DNA of 64,000 nt from CAIMZW01 sp037135095 (GCA_037135095.1 JBAXKZ010000001.1:74220-138219); one strand, 5' to 3'. Numbered from the stretch's first letter, positions 52,125-61,799 are shown. Translations and numbers: made by a program. The notes: generated from the sequence alone by a model not told the origin.

Positions 52125-52894
52125 TTTCGAACCGCCTCGCTTCCCAAATAGGCGGCGACAACTGCCGGATCTTGGCGAACTCGCTCGGCTTCGCCGCTGG
52201 CGATTACCTCGCCAAAATTGAGAACGTAAAGTCGATGACACACTGACATAACTACATCCATGTGATGCTCTACCAACAAAATTGCGCAGGAGGAAGTTAA
52301 GTTTCTTATTAAGCCATTCATCCAATCAATATCTTGCGTACCCAAGCCACCAGCAGGTTCATCGAGCAAGAGAATCTTTGGCTCGCTAACTAGCGCTCTC
52401 GCTATTGCCACCCGCTTAGTGACGGGGTATGGCAGCGAATCAACTCGCTGATTTGCAATTCCGGTTGCATAGACCCGTTCGAGCGCATGCATAGCTCGAG
52501 TTCGAAGTTTGGCTTCATCCCGGCCGTCCAAACCAAGTGCAGCACGAATCAATCCACTTTGCGAAAATCTCGTCGCACCTAACATCACATTCTCAACGAC
52601 CGTTAAATCTGGAAATAGACCAACGCCCTGCAAAGTTCGCGCAATCCCTAGATCTACCAAATCATGAGCTTTTGGCCAGGCATGTACTTCATCGAATAAT
52701 GAAAGCGTGCCGGATTCGGGAACAACCAATCCGCTAAGTGCATTAAAGAGCGTGGTTTTCCCGGCTCCATTGGGTCCGATTAAGCCGACGACTTCGCCTG
52801 GATGCAGATCCAATGAAACTTGATTTAGCGCTTTGAGGCCGCCGAAATTCACCGAAAGTGAGTCGATAGAGAGCAGGTTGGATTTAACCCCCAT
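52121..52894 (-). CDS. livG: Branched-chain amino-acid-type ABC transporter ATP-binding protein
   Basis: 257-residue LivG ATPase from ATG 52894 (AAAGGAG six bases upstream). Walker A GPNGAGKTT, Walker B ILLLDEPAGGLG, and the LivG-type C-terminal tail HRLYVLNFGEVIASG. The signature motif is degenerate (SLPYPVTKRVAIARAL instead of LSYGQQRRLEIARAL), which may weaken its ATP hydrolysis compared with LivF. It begins 16 bases after alr. Confidence 0.9.
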   Translation of the reverse strand: MGVKSNLLSIDSLSVNFGGLKALNQVSLDLHPGEVVGLIGPNGAGKTTLFNALSGLVVPESGTLSLFDEVHAWPKAHDLVDLGIARTLQGVGLFPDLTVVENVMLGATRFSQSGLIRAALGLDGRDEAKLRTRAMHALERVYATGIANQRVDSLPYPVTKRVAIARALVSEPKILLLDEPAGGLGTQDIDWMNGLIRNLTSSCAILLVEHHMDVVMSVCHRLYVLNFGEVIASGEAERVRQDPAVVAAYLGSEAVRK

Positions 52895-52910
52895 CGCAGC
52901 TCCTTTGCCG

Positions 52911-54014
52911 TTAGCGAAGGTAAATTCTAGGCACCCTCGGACCAATTCGGGTAACTATCTCATAATTAATGGTCCCGGAAGCACTCGCCCATTGATCGAT
53001 TGAATTATCGGAGAAACCAAATACGGATACCCAATCGCCGGATTGGGCGGTGGAGTTAATCCCAAGGTCTACAACAAACTGATCCATAGATACTCGACCA
53101 ATCAATGGCGCTTGCTCTCCGGCAACAACAATATGAGCTGCGCTGGAAGTATTTCGTGGGATGCCGTCGGCATAGCCCATTGCGATTACGCCAAGTTTGG
53201 TATCGGTTTTTAAGATCGCAGTGCCGCCGTATCCAACAGAACTTCCTGCTGGGACCGACTTCACCAAATTCAATTTAGCTTTAAGAACCATCGCAGGTAC
53301 CAGCCCTAATTCTGTTGAACTCCCGAGAGTTTCGACATCAGGGCTTAGGCCGTACATGGCTATGCCAACTCTGACTAAATCAAAATGAGTATCAACCCTA
53401 GTTAATGTGGCTGCCGAATTTGCAATATGGCAGTAATCAGGCTGCAGCCCTGATGCTTGTAACTCCGAAATTAATTCTTTGAACCGGGCCAACTGCTGGG
53501 TTGTCGCCACCTCTTTTGGTTCGTCGGCGCGGGCGAAGTGCGACCAAAATCCAACTAGGTGGAATTTGGTAGAGTTCCTTTGCAGGACATCCAAGAATTC
53601 GGGCCACTCAGCCAAGAAGCCACCACGGCTCATACCGCTATCAACTTCAATATGAATCCGCGGCATTATTCCGGTCTGCGCGCCAGCAACTAAAACTTCA
53701 TCGAATAGTGCTATCGATGAGATCGAAATATCTATCCCATTCTTAAGTGCCGCCACAAAGTCACTGCCTGGTGGTGTTAGCCAAGAAATAATTGGTGCGC
53801 GCAATCCTGCAGCACGCAGTACCAGTGCCTCTTCCAGAAGCGCAACACCCAGCCAGCTGGCTCCCGCACTAATCGCCGCCTCTGCTACGGGCACTAAGCC
53901 ATGGCCATAAGCATCAGCCTTCACGACGGCTAATAATTGGGCATTGGTTTTCGATTTAATGTGCTTAATATTTGCGGCAATTGCCGAAAGATTTATCTCT
54001 GCTTTTGCCCGCAT
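52911..54014 (-). CDS. alr: Alanine racemase
   Basis: PLP enzyme making D-alanine for peptidoglycan. 367 residues from ATG 54014 (the TGATG overlap with the acpS stop; a GTG at 54017 is also in frame). PLP lysine in AVVKADAYGHG, catalytic Tyr region VGYGGTAI, and substrate segment MGYADGIPR. In the cell-wall gene run glmM-glmS-acpS-alr. Confidence 0.96.
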   Translation of the reverse strand: MRAKAEINLSAIAANIKHIKSKTNAQLLAVVKADAYGHGLVPVAEAAISAGASWLGVALLEEALVLRAAGLRAPIISWLTPPGSDFVAALKNGIDISISSIALFDEVLVAGAQTGIMPRIHIEVDSGMSRGGFLAEWPEFLDVLQRNSTKFHLVGFWSHFARADEPKEVATTQQLARFKELISELQASGLQPDYCHIANSAATLTRVDTHFDLVRVGIAMYGLSPDVETLGSSTELGLVPAMVLKAKLNLVKSVPAGSSVGYGGTAILKTDTKLGVIAMGYADGIPRNTSSAAHIVVAGEQAPLIGRVSMDQFVVDLGINSTAQSGDWVSVFGFSDNSIDQWASASGTINYEIVTRIGPRVPRIYLR

Positions 54015-54370
54015 CACTTATTGGCCTCCACAATCACCATAGCCGAGGCAATGCCCGCGTCATGGGATAGCGATAAGTGAACTATCGAAGTTGCAAGTCG
54101 GGCGGCGAGCTCGCCGCTAAAGTGAAATACCGGTTTTCCGCTGCCCTCATTAAGAATTTGAACTTCTTGCCAATTGAACGTCGCAGTCTTCGCATTTAGC
54201 GCTTTAGCCAAAGCCTCTTTGGCAGCGAATCGCGCGGCAAGGGATGAGATCTTTAGTTCCGACTCGGCGGCGGTGAATAACCGATTGCGAAGCGCTGGTG
54301 TTCGAGTGAGCGATTCTTGAAATCTATCGATATCGACCACATCGATTCCAATCCCTGAGATAGCAGCCAT
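54014..54370 (-). CDS. acpS: Holo-[acyl-carrier-protein] synthase
   Basis: Transfers phosphopantetheine from CoA to acyl carrier protein. 118 residues from ATG 54370 (TGATG overlap with the PAP2 stop; GTG 54373 possible). Magnesium and catalytic motifs GIDVVDIDRF and RFAAKEALAKAL. Confidence 0.95.
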   Translation of the reverse strand: MAAISGIGIDVVDIDRFQESLTRTPALRNRLFTAAESELKISSLAARFAAKEALAKALNAKTATFNWQEVQILNEGSGKPVFHFSGELAARLATSIVHLSLSHDAGIASAMVIVEANK

Positions 54371-55041
54371 CACGATGGTTGCTTCGCTGAAGGAATACTA
54401 CGATCTATCGCAATTATTAGAACCAGAAGTGAAGCGCCAAGAAAAGCACCTCCGAGAAGATCGGAAAACCAATGGGTATCTCGGATTAAAGAGACGACGC
54501 TAACTGCAAATGTAATTAGTAGCGCCAACCAAGTTAACCGAATTCCATGGAAAGGTTCGCGTTGGGTGTATCTGTAAATCAAGTAGGCCAGCAATCCCCA
54601 AGATAGCAAGGCATTAGAAGCATGTCCGCTGGGAAAGGAGAGTCCCCCACTGTGAAGTTGATCGATCGAAAGGCGTGGTTTGGTTCGCCCGATGACCAAT
54701 TTGCACAAACCCACAACGCCATTTAGAAAAAGTAATGAAAGTACCGAAAGGTTAAATGGGCGAAAGGATTTAAAACGCCAGCCAATAATGGCAGCGGAGA
54801 CCAATAAGACGGTCGCGGTAAAACCACGTAGTCCAAGATCATCAACCGCTAATAGAAAGTGGCTCGACATGCCTCGGAAGGTGTGGTGGCGCAGTGCCTT
54901 TATTTGATGATCAAGGCGATAGAGATACCCGCGCGATAAAACTTGTTGAGTAACAATCAAGAATCCAACAAAGAAAAGCCCAGACCAGCGAAGAGCACGC
55001 TTCATCTCATGCCGGCGTGTTACCTCTCTTGTTTCTGCCAT
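54370..55041 (-). CDS. PAP2 family membrane phosphatase
   Basis: 223 residues from ATG 55041 (TTG 55050 in frame overlaps glmS). Five to six hydrophobic segments. Phosphatase motifs: KLVIGRTKPR (usual KxxxxxxRP, here KP), FPSGHAS with the catalytic histidine, and SLIRDTHWFSDLLGG (third motif, with shortened spacing before the histidine). Homologues dephosphorylate undecaprenyl pyrophosphate or lipid phosphates. Next to glmS, acpS and alr it may recycle the cell-wall lipid carrier; the motif changes leave activity uncertain. Confidence 0.85.
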   Translation of the reverse strand: MAETREVTRRHEMKRALRWSGLFFVGFLIVTQQVLSRGYLYRLDHQIKALRHHTFRGMSSHFLLAVDDLGLRGFTATVLLVSAAIIGWRFKSFRPFNLSVLSLLFLNGVVGLCKLVIGRTKPRLSIDQLHSGGLSFPSGHASNALLSWGLLAYLIYRYTQREPFHGIRLTWLALLITFAVSVVSLIRDTHWFSDLLGGAFLGASLLVLIIAIDRSIPSAKQPS

Positions 55042-55042
55042 T

Positions 55043-56863
55043 TCATTCAACAGTTACAGATTTAGCTAGATTTCGAGGTTGGTCAACATCGTTTCCGCGA
55101 GCGACCGCCATCTCGTAAGCAATTACTTGAAGCGGAACAACGGAGAGCACGGGCTGAAGAAACTCGTGCGCCGCAGGGATCCGAATAACATGATCAGCCG
55201 CTGGGACTGGACCATCGCTGATCGCGATCACCACCGCACCGCGCGCCTTCACTTCTTGAACATTGCTAGCCATTTTCTCAGCAAGCAGCGAACCCGCGGC
55301 CGGCATGATGGCAATAACTGGTGTTCCTTGATCAATCAGTGCGATTGGCCCGTGCTTCAGCTCACCGCCGGGAAAGCCTTCGGCATGCATATAAGCCAGC
55401 TCTTTTAATTTTAAGGCTCCTTCGAGCGCCGTTGGAAATCCAACGTGACGTCCTAAGAAGAGCATGGAACTGGAGTCTTTGAATTTACGAGTTAATTCGC
55501 GCAACGGCTCCACGGTTTCGAGAACTTGTTCAACTTTTGCTGGAAGCTCTGAAAGTTCATTGCCAATTTCAGCTACGAATTCTGGCGTTATTACGCCTCG
55601 AGCCAAACCAAGATGCAGGCCAACTAAATACATCGCAATTAATTGCGTAGCGAAAGCTTTTGTGGAAGCGACCGCAATTTCCGGTCCGGCATGCGTATAT
55701 AAAACTGCATCTGATTCCCGTGGAATCGTCGAGCCGTTGGTGTTACAGACCGAGAAAACTTGTGCGCCATGATTTTTGGCGTACCTCATGGCCATCAAGG
55801 TGTCCATGGTTTCACCAGATTGCGAAATTGGAATAACGAGTGTGGAACCATCTACGCTCGGCTCTCGGTAGCGATACTCCGAGGCATACTCAACATCAAC
55901 CGGGATTCCAGCCCATTTTTCGATGGCATATTTTCCAACTAAACCGGCATGGTAAGCAGTACCACAGGCGATGATGACAACTTTTGTAACGGCGCCAAAA
56001 TTTAGAGCGGCTGTTATGTTGGCATCCAACCCAGCGGTCCGGCCGATTAAAGTATCTAGAATTGCTTTTGGTTGTTCGTAAATCTCTTTCAACATGAAGT
56101 GGGTATAACCGCCGCGCTCAGCAGCACTGGCATCCCATGAGATCTCGTATTCGTTGTGCGGCAAAATATTGCCAGCCAAATCTGTGATCATGATCGAGGT
56201 TGGGGATATATCTACGACTTCATCTTGGCCAAGTTCAAGCGCTCTCTTTGTGTGAGCAATAAAAGCCGCAACATCTGAAGCTAAAAAATTCTCGCCATCG
56301 CCTACTCCAACAACTAACGGTGAGTTTCGGCGCGCCCCAACAATTCGCTCGGGATCATCAGAGTGAATTGCCAAAAGCGTAAATGAACCACGAAGTTCTT
56401 GACAGATTTCGCGCATTGCAGCAGCAAGATCACCGTTGTGGGCCTTGCGGGCATCGCTTAATAAGTGAACTACTGACTCGGTATCAGTTTCGGATTTAAA
56501 CTTGTGGCCTTTTGCTTCAAGAGCGGCCCGTAATTCGACATAGTTTTCGATGATGCCATTGTGAATCAGCGCTAACTTTCCATCGTTATCCAAATGAGGA
56601 TGGGCATTGGTATCAGTTGGTCCGCCATGGGTTGCCCAACGAGTATGTCCAATACCACTGTGAGAATTAGGTACATCTGGCGTCAGTGAACCTTCGAGGT
56701 TTTCTAACTTACCAGCCCGTTTTTCTACCCATAGTGGCGCACCTGGTTTCAGGGTTAGCGCGATACCTGCTGAGTCGTAGCCGCGATATTCCAGTCTTCT
56801 CAGACCTTCGAGAACCGGCGATAGGGCTGAACTTTTTCCGGTGTATCCAACGATGCCACACAT
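55043..56863 (-). CDS. glmS: Glutamine--fructose-6-phosphate aminotransferase
   Basis: First step of amino-sugar synthesis. 606 residues: N-terminal glutaminase with nucleophile Cys2 (MCGIVGYTG), GHTRWATHG, and two SIS sugar-isomerase domains (IACGTAYHAG, SQSGETMDT, LGRHVGFPTALEGALKLKE), ending NLAKSVTVE. AAGGAG precedes the start, 39 bases after glmM. No glmS ribozyme-like region is possible in that short spacer. Confidence 0.97.
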   Translation of the reverse strand: MCGIVGYTGKSSALSPVLEGLRRLEYRGYDSAGIALTLKPGAPLWVEKRAGKLENLEGSLTPDVPNSHSGIGHTRWATHGGPTDTNAHPHLDNDGKLALIHNGIIENYVELRAALEAKGHKFKSETDTESVVHLLSDARKAHNGDLAAAMREICQELRGSFTLLAIHSDDPERIVGARRNSPLVVGVGDGENFLASDVAAFIAHTKRALELGQDEVVDISPTSIMITDLAGNILPHNEYEISWDASAAERGGYTHFMLKEIYEQPKAILDTLIGRTAGLDANITAALNFGAVTKVVIIACGTAYHAGLVGKYAIEKWAGIPVDVEYASEYRYREPSVDGSTLVIPISQSGETMDTLMAMRYAKNHGAQVFSVCNTNGSTIPRESDAVLYTHAGPEIAVASTKAFATQLIAMYLVGLHLGLARGVITPEFVAEIGNELSELPAKVEQVLETVEPLRELTRKFKDSSSMLFLGRHVGFPTALEGALKLKELAYMHAEGFPGGELKHGPIALIDQGTPVIAIMPAAGSLLAEKMASNVQEVKARGAVVIAISDGPVPAADHVIRIPAAHEFLQPVLSVVPLQVIAYEMAVARGNDVDQPRNLAKSVTVE

Positions 56864-56902
56864 GCTTCGGGCTCCTTGCAGTTGCCGGGGCTAGGGGTAA
56901 AA

Positions 56903-58225
56903 CTAACTAAGTTCGGATCTTACTATTTCAGCTAGCTTGTGTGCGATTTCCGCAGCTTCGCCTTCACTCTCAGCTTCAACCATCACTCTTACAAGTGCTT
57001 CAGTGCCTGATGCTCGAACCAAAATCCGGCCTCTATCCCCCAACTGACTTTCGAGGTTTCGAACTTCAGCCGTGATCTTTTTCGAATCATCAAGGGCGCT
57101 CTTATTGACATCTCTTACATTGATCAGAACTTGCGGAAAGCGATTCATGATTGCTGCGAGTTCGGCAAGTGATTTTCCTGAAATCGCGATGCATTGCATA
57201 AGTTGAAGTGCGGTTAGAACCCCGTCACCAGTATTGGCAAACTTTCGCATGATGATGTGGCCAGATTGCTCGCCACCTAAGTGGTGATCATCCGTTAGCA
57301 TTTTCTCTAAGACATAACGATCGCCAACAGCAGTAGTCTCAACTGAAATTCCTTCGTTAGCCATCGCTTTAAAGAATCCCAAATTGCTCATTACCGTGCC
57401 CACCACCGTAGGGACTTTCCATTGCTGGGCCAAGATCGCCATTATGAAATCGCCATCAATAATATTCCCGGAAGCATCTATGGCGAGGCAGCGATCAGCA
57501 TCACCGTCGTGCGCGATTCCAAGATCAGCGCCGCTCTCGATCACTCTGGAAATTAAATTTTCCAGATGAGTCGAACCGCAGTTCTCATTAATATTCCATC
57601 CGGTTGGATTATTGGAGATAGCGATAACTTCTGCTCCAGCTCGAAGGTAAGCCTCAGGTGCAATCTCGGATGAAGCCCCGTTTGCGCAATCAACCACAAC
57701 CTTGATGCCAGTTAATGGTTTACTTAACGAAGATAACAGGTGGAATAAGTAGCGCTCGGCAGCGCTCTCATCGTTAATTACGCGCCCAACATCGGCGCCG
57801 GTTGGTCGCTCCCAACTTTCTTTAAGTCGGGCCTCGATCAGCGCCTCTAGTTTGTCATCTAGTTTGCCGCCGCCTTTTGAAAAGAATTTGATTCCATTAT
57901 CTGGCATTGGATTGTGAGAAGCGCTAATCATCACACCAAGATCGGCGCCGCTTTCGGCGACCAAGTATGAAATCGCAGGAGTTGGAAGAACTCCAACTCG
58001 AAATACATCAACCCCAGCACTGGCCAAGCCCGCGATTACTGCGGCTTCAAGGAATTCGCCTGATGCTCTGGAATCTTGGCCAACGATTGCTCGAGGGCGA
58101 TGGCCGGCAAATGCACCAGCCTCACCCAAAATATGAGCAGCGGCTACAGCAAGATCTAACGCAAGTTCAGCAGTTAAATCACGATTGGCAAGACCTCTAA
58201 CACCATCGGTGCCAAAGAGCGCCAT
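56903..58225 (-). CDS. glmM: Phosphoglucosamine mutase
   Basis: Glucosamine-6-phosphate to glucosamine-1-phosphate, next step toward UDP-GlcNAc. 440 residues with phosphoserine loop ISASHNPMPDNG (near residue 100), metal loop DGDADRC, sugar loop GGEQSGH and phosphate loop RASGTEALVR. Begins 35 bases after rpsI; the ribosomal-to-cell-wall order rplM-rpsI-glmM-glmS is conserved in actinobacteria. Confidence 0.97.
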   Translation of the reverse strand: MALFGTDGVRGLANRDLTAELALDLAVAAAHILGEAGAFAGHRPRAIVGQDSRASGEFLEAAVIAGLASAGVDVFRVGVLPTPAISYLVAESGADLGVMISASHNPMPDNGIKFFSKGGGKLDDKLEALIEARLKESWERPTGADVGRVINDESAAERYLFHLLSSLSKPLTGIKVVVDCANGASSEIAPEAYLRAGAEVIAISNNPTGWNINENCGSTHLENLISRVIESGADLGIAHDGDADRCLAIDASGNIIDGDFIMAILAQQWKVPTVVGTVMSNLGFFKAMANEGISVETTAVGDRYVLEKMLTDDHHLGGEQSGHIIMRKFANTGDGVLTALQLMQCIAISGKSLAELAAIMNRFPQVLINVRDVNKSALDDSKKITAEVRNLESQLGDRGRILVRASGTEALVRVMVEAESEGEAAEIAHKLAEIVRSELS

Positions 58226-58260
58226 AATTTAAAAGGCTCGCAGGATGCAGATAAGAAGAA

Positions 58261-58749
58261 TTAGCGCTTGCTGTACTGAGAGCGCTTACGTGCCTTCTTT
58301 AGGCCGTACTTCTTACGTTCAATAACTCGAGCATCACGTGAAAGGAAGCCAGCCTTCTTAAGTGCTGGACGATTGGCATCAGTATCAATCTCATTAAGCG
58401 CACGAGCAACACCAAGACGCAAGGCACCGGCTTGACCGGAAGTTCCGCCACCATTGATGCGAGCAATTACATCGTAAGCGCCTTCGGCACCTACGGTGCG
58501 AAATGGCTCGGAGACTAGTTGTTGGTGAACTTTGTTTGGAAAATAAACCGCAAGGGCTTTTCCGTTAACAGTCCATTGTCCAGTTCCTGGAATCAATCGA
58601 ACGCGAGCAACTGCCTCTTTACGACGACCAGTTCCACCGCCAGGTGCAGTGATTGCAGGGCGATTGGTCGCGGCAGCAGGCGTGCTTGTGCTGTACGAAG
58701 TTGGAGTCTCGTCTTCGCCGAGTTCGACGGTGGTTTCTAATTCAGACAT
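58261..58749 (-). CDS. rpsI: 30S ribosomal protein S9
   Basis: 162 residues with an acidic, Thr/Pro-rich N-terminal extension (about 1-40) before the conserved GRRKEAVARVRL core, and the basic C-terminal tail ARKRSQYSKR that reaches the P-site tRNA. The extension is common in actinobacterial S9. Begins 12 bases after rplM. Confidence 0.97.
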   Translation of the reverse strand: MSELETTVELGEDETPTSYSTSTPAAATNRPAITAPGGGTGRRKEAVARVRLIPGTGQWTVNGKALAVYFPNKVHQQLVSEPFRTVGAEGAYDVIARINGGGTSGQAGALRLGVARALNEIDTDANRPALKKAGFLSRDARVIERKKYGLKKARKRSQYSKR

Positions 58750-58761
58750 TTATGCTCCTAG

Positions 58762-59217
58762 TTACTTCGTTACGATCTGCGAAATTTGCTTAAATTCAAA
58801 GGCTGTTGGGTTTTGTGCGGCATGAGGATGTGTTGGGCCGGCATAAACCTTGAGCTTGGTACCTACAGTGCGTCCCAATTTATTCTTTGGCAACATACCG
58901 AGGATCGCCTTTTCGACGATGCGGGTTGGATCTTGGTTGATCAAATCTGAGTAAACGATTGAAGTCATACCACCTGGGAAACCAGAGTGATGATGAGCAA
59001 ACTTCTGACCAGCTTTTTGACCAGTAAGAACAATCTTCTCGGCATTGATAACAATGACGAAGTCACCCATATCGATGTGAGGGGCAAAGGTGGTTTTGTG
59101 CTTGCCGCGAAGAAGGACGGCTGCATGGCTAGCAAGACGACCTAGTACAACTCCTTCGGCGTCGATGACATGCCATTTACGACTAACGTCACCGGCTTTA
59201 GGTGTAAAAGTGCGCAC
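58762..59217 (-). CDS. rplM: 50S ribosomal protein L13
   Basis: 151 residues from GTG 59217, giving the family N-terminus VRTFTPKAGDVSRKWHVIDA; GTG 59229 is in frame. Contains GRLASHAAVLLRGKHK and GMLPKNKLGR. First gene of the rplM-rpsI-glmM-glmS run; the 144-base region upstream should hold its promoter, which I could not pinpoint. Confidence 0.96.
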   Translation of the reverse strand: MRTFTPKAGDVSRKWHVIDAEGVVLGRLASHAAVLLRGKHKTTFAPHIDMGDFVIVINAEKIVLTGQKAGQKFAHHHSGFPGGMTSIVYSDLINQDPTRIVEKAILGMLPKNKLGRTVGTKLKVYAGPTHPHAAQNPTAFEFKQISQIVTK

Positions 59218-59361
59218 GAGATTTCTCACTTTCTAACAGCTTGATCTAGTTCTTGAACCAGTTATTTAACTAATTCTGACAGCTATGGCGCCCCAGGAAG
59301 GGCGGTAGCAGAAGGGGAAGAATACCCGTGATAGCACACGCGGGTCAAAAAAGGGTTGAAG

Positions 59362-60963
59362 CTAGTACTCCCAGACGGGCTCGGGCGCTTCGTAAACTTG
59401 ACCATTGGCCGGAAAGATCAGATAACGGTCGAAACTGCGGGTGAACCAGCGATCGTGGGTAACGGCCAGAACCGTCCCCTGAAACGCAGTTAAACCATGT
59501 TCCAGCGCCTCGGCCGAGGCTAAATCCAGGTTATCGGTCGGCTCATCGAGCAAAAGCATGGTGGCGCCCTCTAATTCCAAGAGCAGAATTTGAAATCTCG
59601 CCTGTTGCCCGCCCGAAAGGGATTCAAAGCGTTGCTCGGCTTGCGGATGAAGCTCATATCGCCGCAAAACACTTTTGGCTGGCCCTAATTGAAGGGAGTG
59701 CTCCTTCCAGAGCAGTTCAATCAGAGTCTTGCCTATGAATTCGGGGTGGGAATGGGTTTGGGCAAAAAAGCCAGCTGTTACTCGAGCCCCCAATTTGAAG
59801 GTACCGGCGTAGCCAACAGAAGCATCCCCCGCCAGCGCTCGAAGAAAGTGTGACTTACCGGTGCCATTCTTTCCCAAGATCGCAACTCGATCGCCATAAA
59901 AAATCTCACAATCAAAGGGCTCAGTTAAATTTCTTAGCGCCAAATTTTCACAAGTGACAACCCGAACGCCCGTACGACCACCAGTAAGTCCTACTTGAAC
60001 ATTCTGTTCAACAGGCGGCGCCTCCGGCGCCCCACTCTCTTCAAACTTTCGCAATCTGGTCTGCATTGCGCGATAGCGCGATGCCATGTCCGGACTGTTA
60101 GAAGCTTGGACTTGAAGTTTTTTAACTAAATTGACCAATCGCTCGTGTTCCTCTTCCCATCGAAGAAGTAATTCAGCGAATCGTTCCTGTCGCGCCTTAC
60201 GTGCCTCCGGCCAGGAAGCGAAATTTCCGCCATGAACCCAAACACTATTTCCATTTTCGCCAAGTTCAACGGTCACGATTTTTTGCGCAACATGATTTAG
60301 AAGTTCCCGATCGTGACTAACAAAGAAAACAGTTTTCTTGGTGGCTACCAATTGCGCCTCGAGCCAACGTTTTGAAGGCACATCCAAATAGTTATCTGGT
60401 TCGTCCAAAACTAATACTTCGTCATCACCGCGAAGAAGCGCTTCTAAGACAACTTTCTTTTGTTCACCGCCGGAAAGAGTATTTACGGGTCGATGTGAAA
60501 CTTCCTCAAATGTTTTTCCGAGTGCGTTGGTGCAACAAACATCCCACAAAACTTCAGCATCATACCCGCCAGCATCACCCCAATCGGAAATTGCTTGCGC
60601 GTAGGCCATCTGATCGCTTTCGCGATTCTTGGAATTCATTAAATTCTCGGCAGCAATTAATTTTGCTGCTGCGGTTTGAATCTTCAGTGGCGATATAGAG
60701 ACCAAGAGATCGCGGATCGTACTTTCATCCCGCACCTGACCGATAAATTGGCGCATGATTCCCAAGCCACCAGAAATCGCAATCTTGCCACCGTGCGGAG
60801 CTATATCGCCACAGATCATGCGTATTAAGGTGGTTTTTCCCGAGCCATTGGCGCCGACGATCGCCACTTTCGAACCATCACCCACTCGAAAGTTAATGTC
60901 GCTCAGTAAAATTCGGCCATCTGGAAGCCAGTACTCAACTTCACTTACATCGATGTGACCCAT
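59362..60963 (-). CDS. ABC-F family ATPase
   Basis: 533 residues from ATG 60963 (TGATG overlap with truA stop). Two ABC domains with no membrane segments: Walker A GANGSGKTT and GKNGTGKSH, signatures LSGGEQKKV and LSGGQQARF, and Walker B LVLDEPDNYLD and LLLDEPTDNLD, joined by a charged linker (about 240-320). ABC-F proteins act on the ribosome to relieve stalls or antibiotics. The subclass is not clear, and next to truA and ribosomal genes a translation role is likely. Confidence 0.9.
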   Translation of the reverse strand: MGHIDVSEVEYWLPDGRILLSDINFRVGDGSKVAIVGANGSGKTTLIRMICGDIAPHGGKIAISGGLGIMRQFIGQVRDESTIRDLLVSISPLKIQTAAAKLIAAENLMNSKNRESDQMAYAQAISDWGDAGGYDAEVLWDVCCTNALGKTFEEVSHRPVNTLSGGEQKKVVLEALLRGDDEVLVLDEPDNYLDVPSKRWLEAQLVATKKTVFFVSHDRELLNHVAQKIVTVELGENGNSVWVHGGNFASWPEARKARQERFAELLLRWEEEHERLVNLVKKLQVQASNSPDMASRYRAMQTRLRKFEESGAPEAPPVEQNVQVGLTGGRTGVRVVTCENLALRNLTEPFDCEIFYGDRVAILGKNGTGKSHFLRALAGDASVGYAGTFKLGARVTAGFFAQTHSHPEFIGKTLIELLWKEHSLQLGPAKSVLRRYELHPQAEQRFESLSGGQQARFQILLLELEGATMLLLDEPTDNLDLASAEALEHGLTAFQGTVLAVTHDRWFTRSFDRYLIFPANGQVYEAPEPVWEY

Positions 60964-61799
60964 CAATCCTCGCCAATGCTTCGGGCCAATGTCATAGCGG
61001 CTCGATCCGGCAACTCTTCATCTTTAGGATAAGTAACATTGGTCAGCGTCAGCCCTTTAGCAGGAAAGACGTAACTATCAGAGACCCGAGCCTTGTTGGC
61101 CAACATTTGGCCCATCCAATCTTTATCGAACCGGCCCTCCCCTACGCAGACCGCAGCACCAATCAAATTGCGAACCATGGAATAACAGAAAGCATCGGCG
61201 ATGACATCGGCAGCCAAGTATCCGTTGGGTAAGCGGTACCAGTTAAAGGTGGTCAAATTCCGAATAGTTGTACTGCCTTCGCGAAATTTGCAGAAGGCGG
61301 CAAAGTCTCGCTCGCCAATCATCTGGGAACTTGCTTCGTTGAGGGCATTAACATCTAAAGTTCTAAACCACGGCGCCACGTCAAAGCGCCCTAGTGGCGG
61401 CACTACCACCGCCCCATCGGCAATTTTATAAATGTACTGCCGGCTCGTTGCCGAGAACCGGGCGTGAAAATTTGCCGGTGCTTCTTTTACATTAAAAATT
61501 CTAAGATCTTCATCCAGGATCCGGTTTAAGCGATAAGCGAAATTTTCAATATCCAAATCAACCTCTGGAACATCCACGTGAATGATTTGGTGGGTGGCAT
61601 GAACTCCAGCATCGGTTCGACCGGCAACAATTGATTCAGCTTTTTCTCTGACAATTAGTGAGATTGCCGATTCAAGTTCCGCTTGAATTGTTCGCTGATC
61701 CGGTTGCTTGGCCCAGCCGGCGAAATTAGTTCCGTCGTAACCCAATTGAATCCGCAAACGACGAAACCCACTCTCGGGATTGAGAGTGGGTTCGGTCAT
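60963..61799 (-). CDS. truA: tRNA pseudouridine synthase A
   Basis: Makes pseudouridine at positions 38-40 of the tRNA anticodon arm. 278 residues; catalytic Asp in AGRTDAGVHA, with LGYDGTNFAGW at the N-terminus and FCYSMVRNLIGA near the end. Follows rplQ by 25 bases, the common actinobacterial order rpsD-rpoA-rplQ-truA. Confidence 0.96.
   Translation of the reverse strand: MTEPTLNPESGFRRLRIQLGYDGTNFAGWAKQPDQRTIQAELESAISLIVREKAESIVAGRTDAGVHATHQIIHVDVPEVDLDIENFAYRLNRILDEDLRIFNVKEAPANFHARFSATSRQYIYKIADGAVVVPPLGRFDVAPWFRTLDVNALNEASSQMIGERDFAAFCKFREGSTTIRNLTTFNWYRLPNGYLAADVIADAFCYSMVRNLIGAAVCVGEGRFDKDWMGQMLANKARVSDSYVFPAKGLTLTNVTYPKDEELPDRAAMTLARSIGED

Noticed and set aside
56864..56902. glmS ribozyme/riboswitch
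   Set aside because: Only 39 bases separate glmM and glmS, too short for the ribozyme, and its conserved core is not present.
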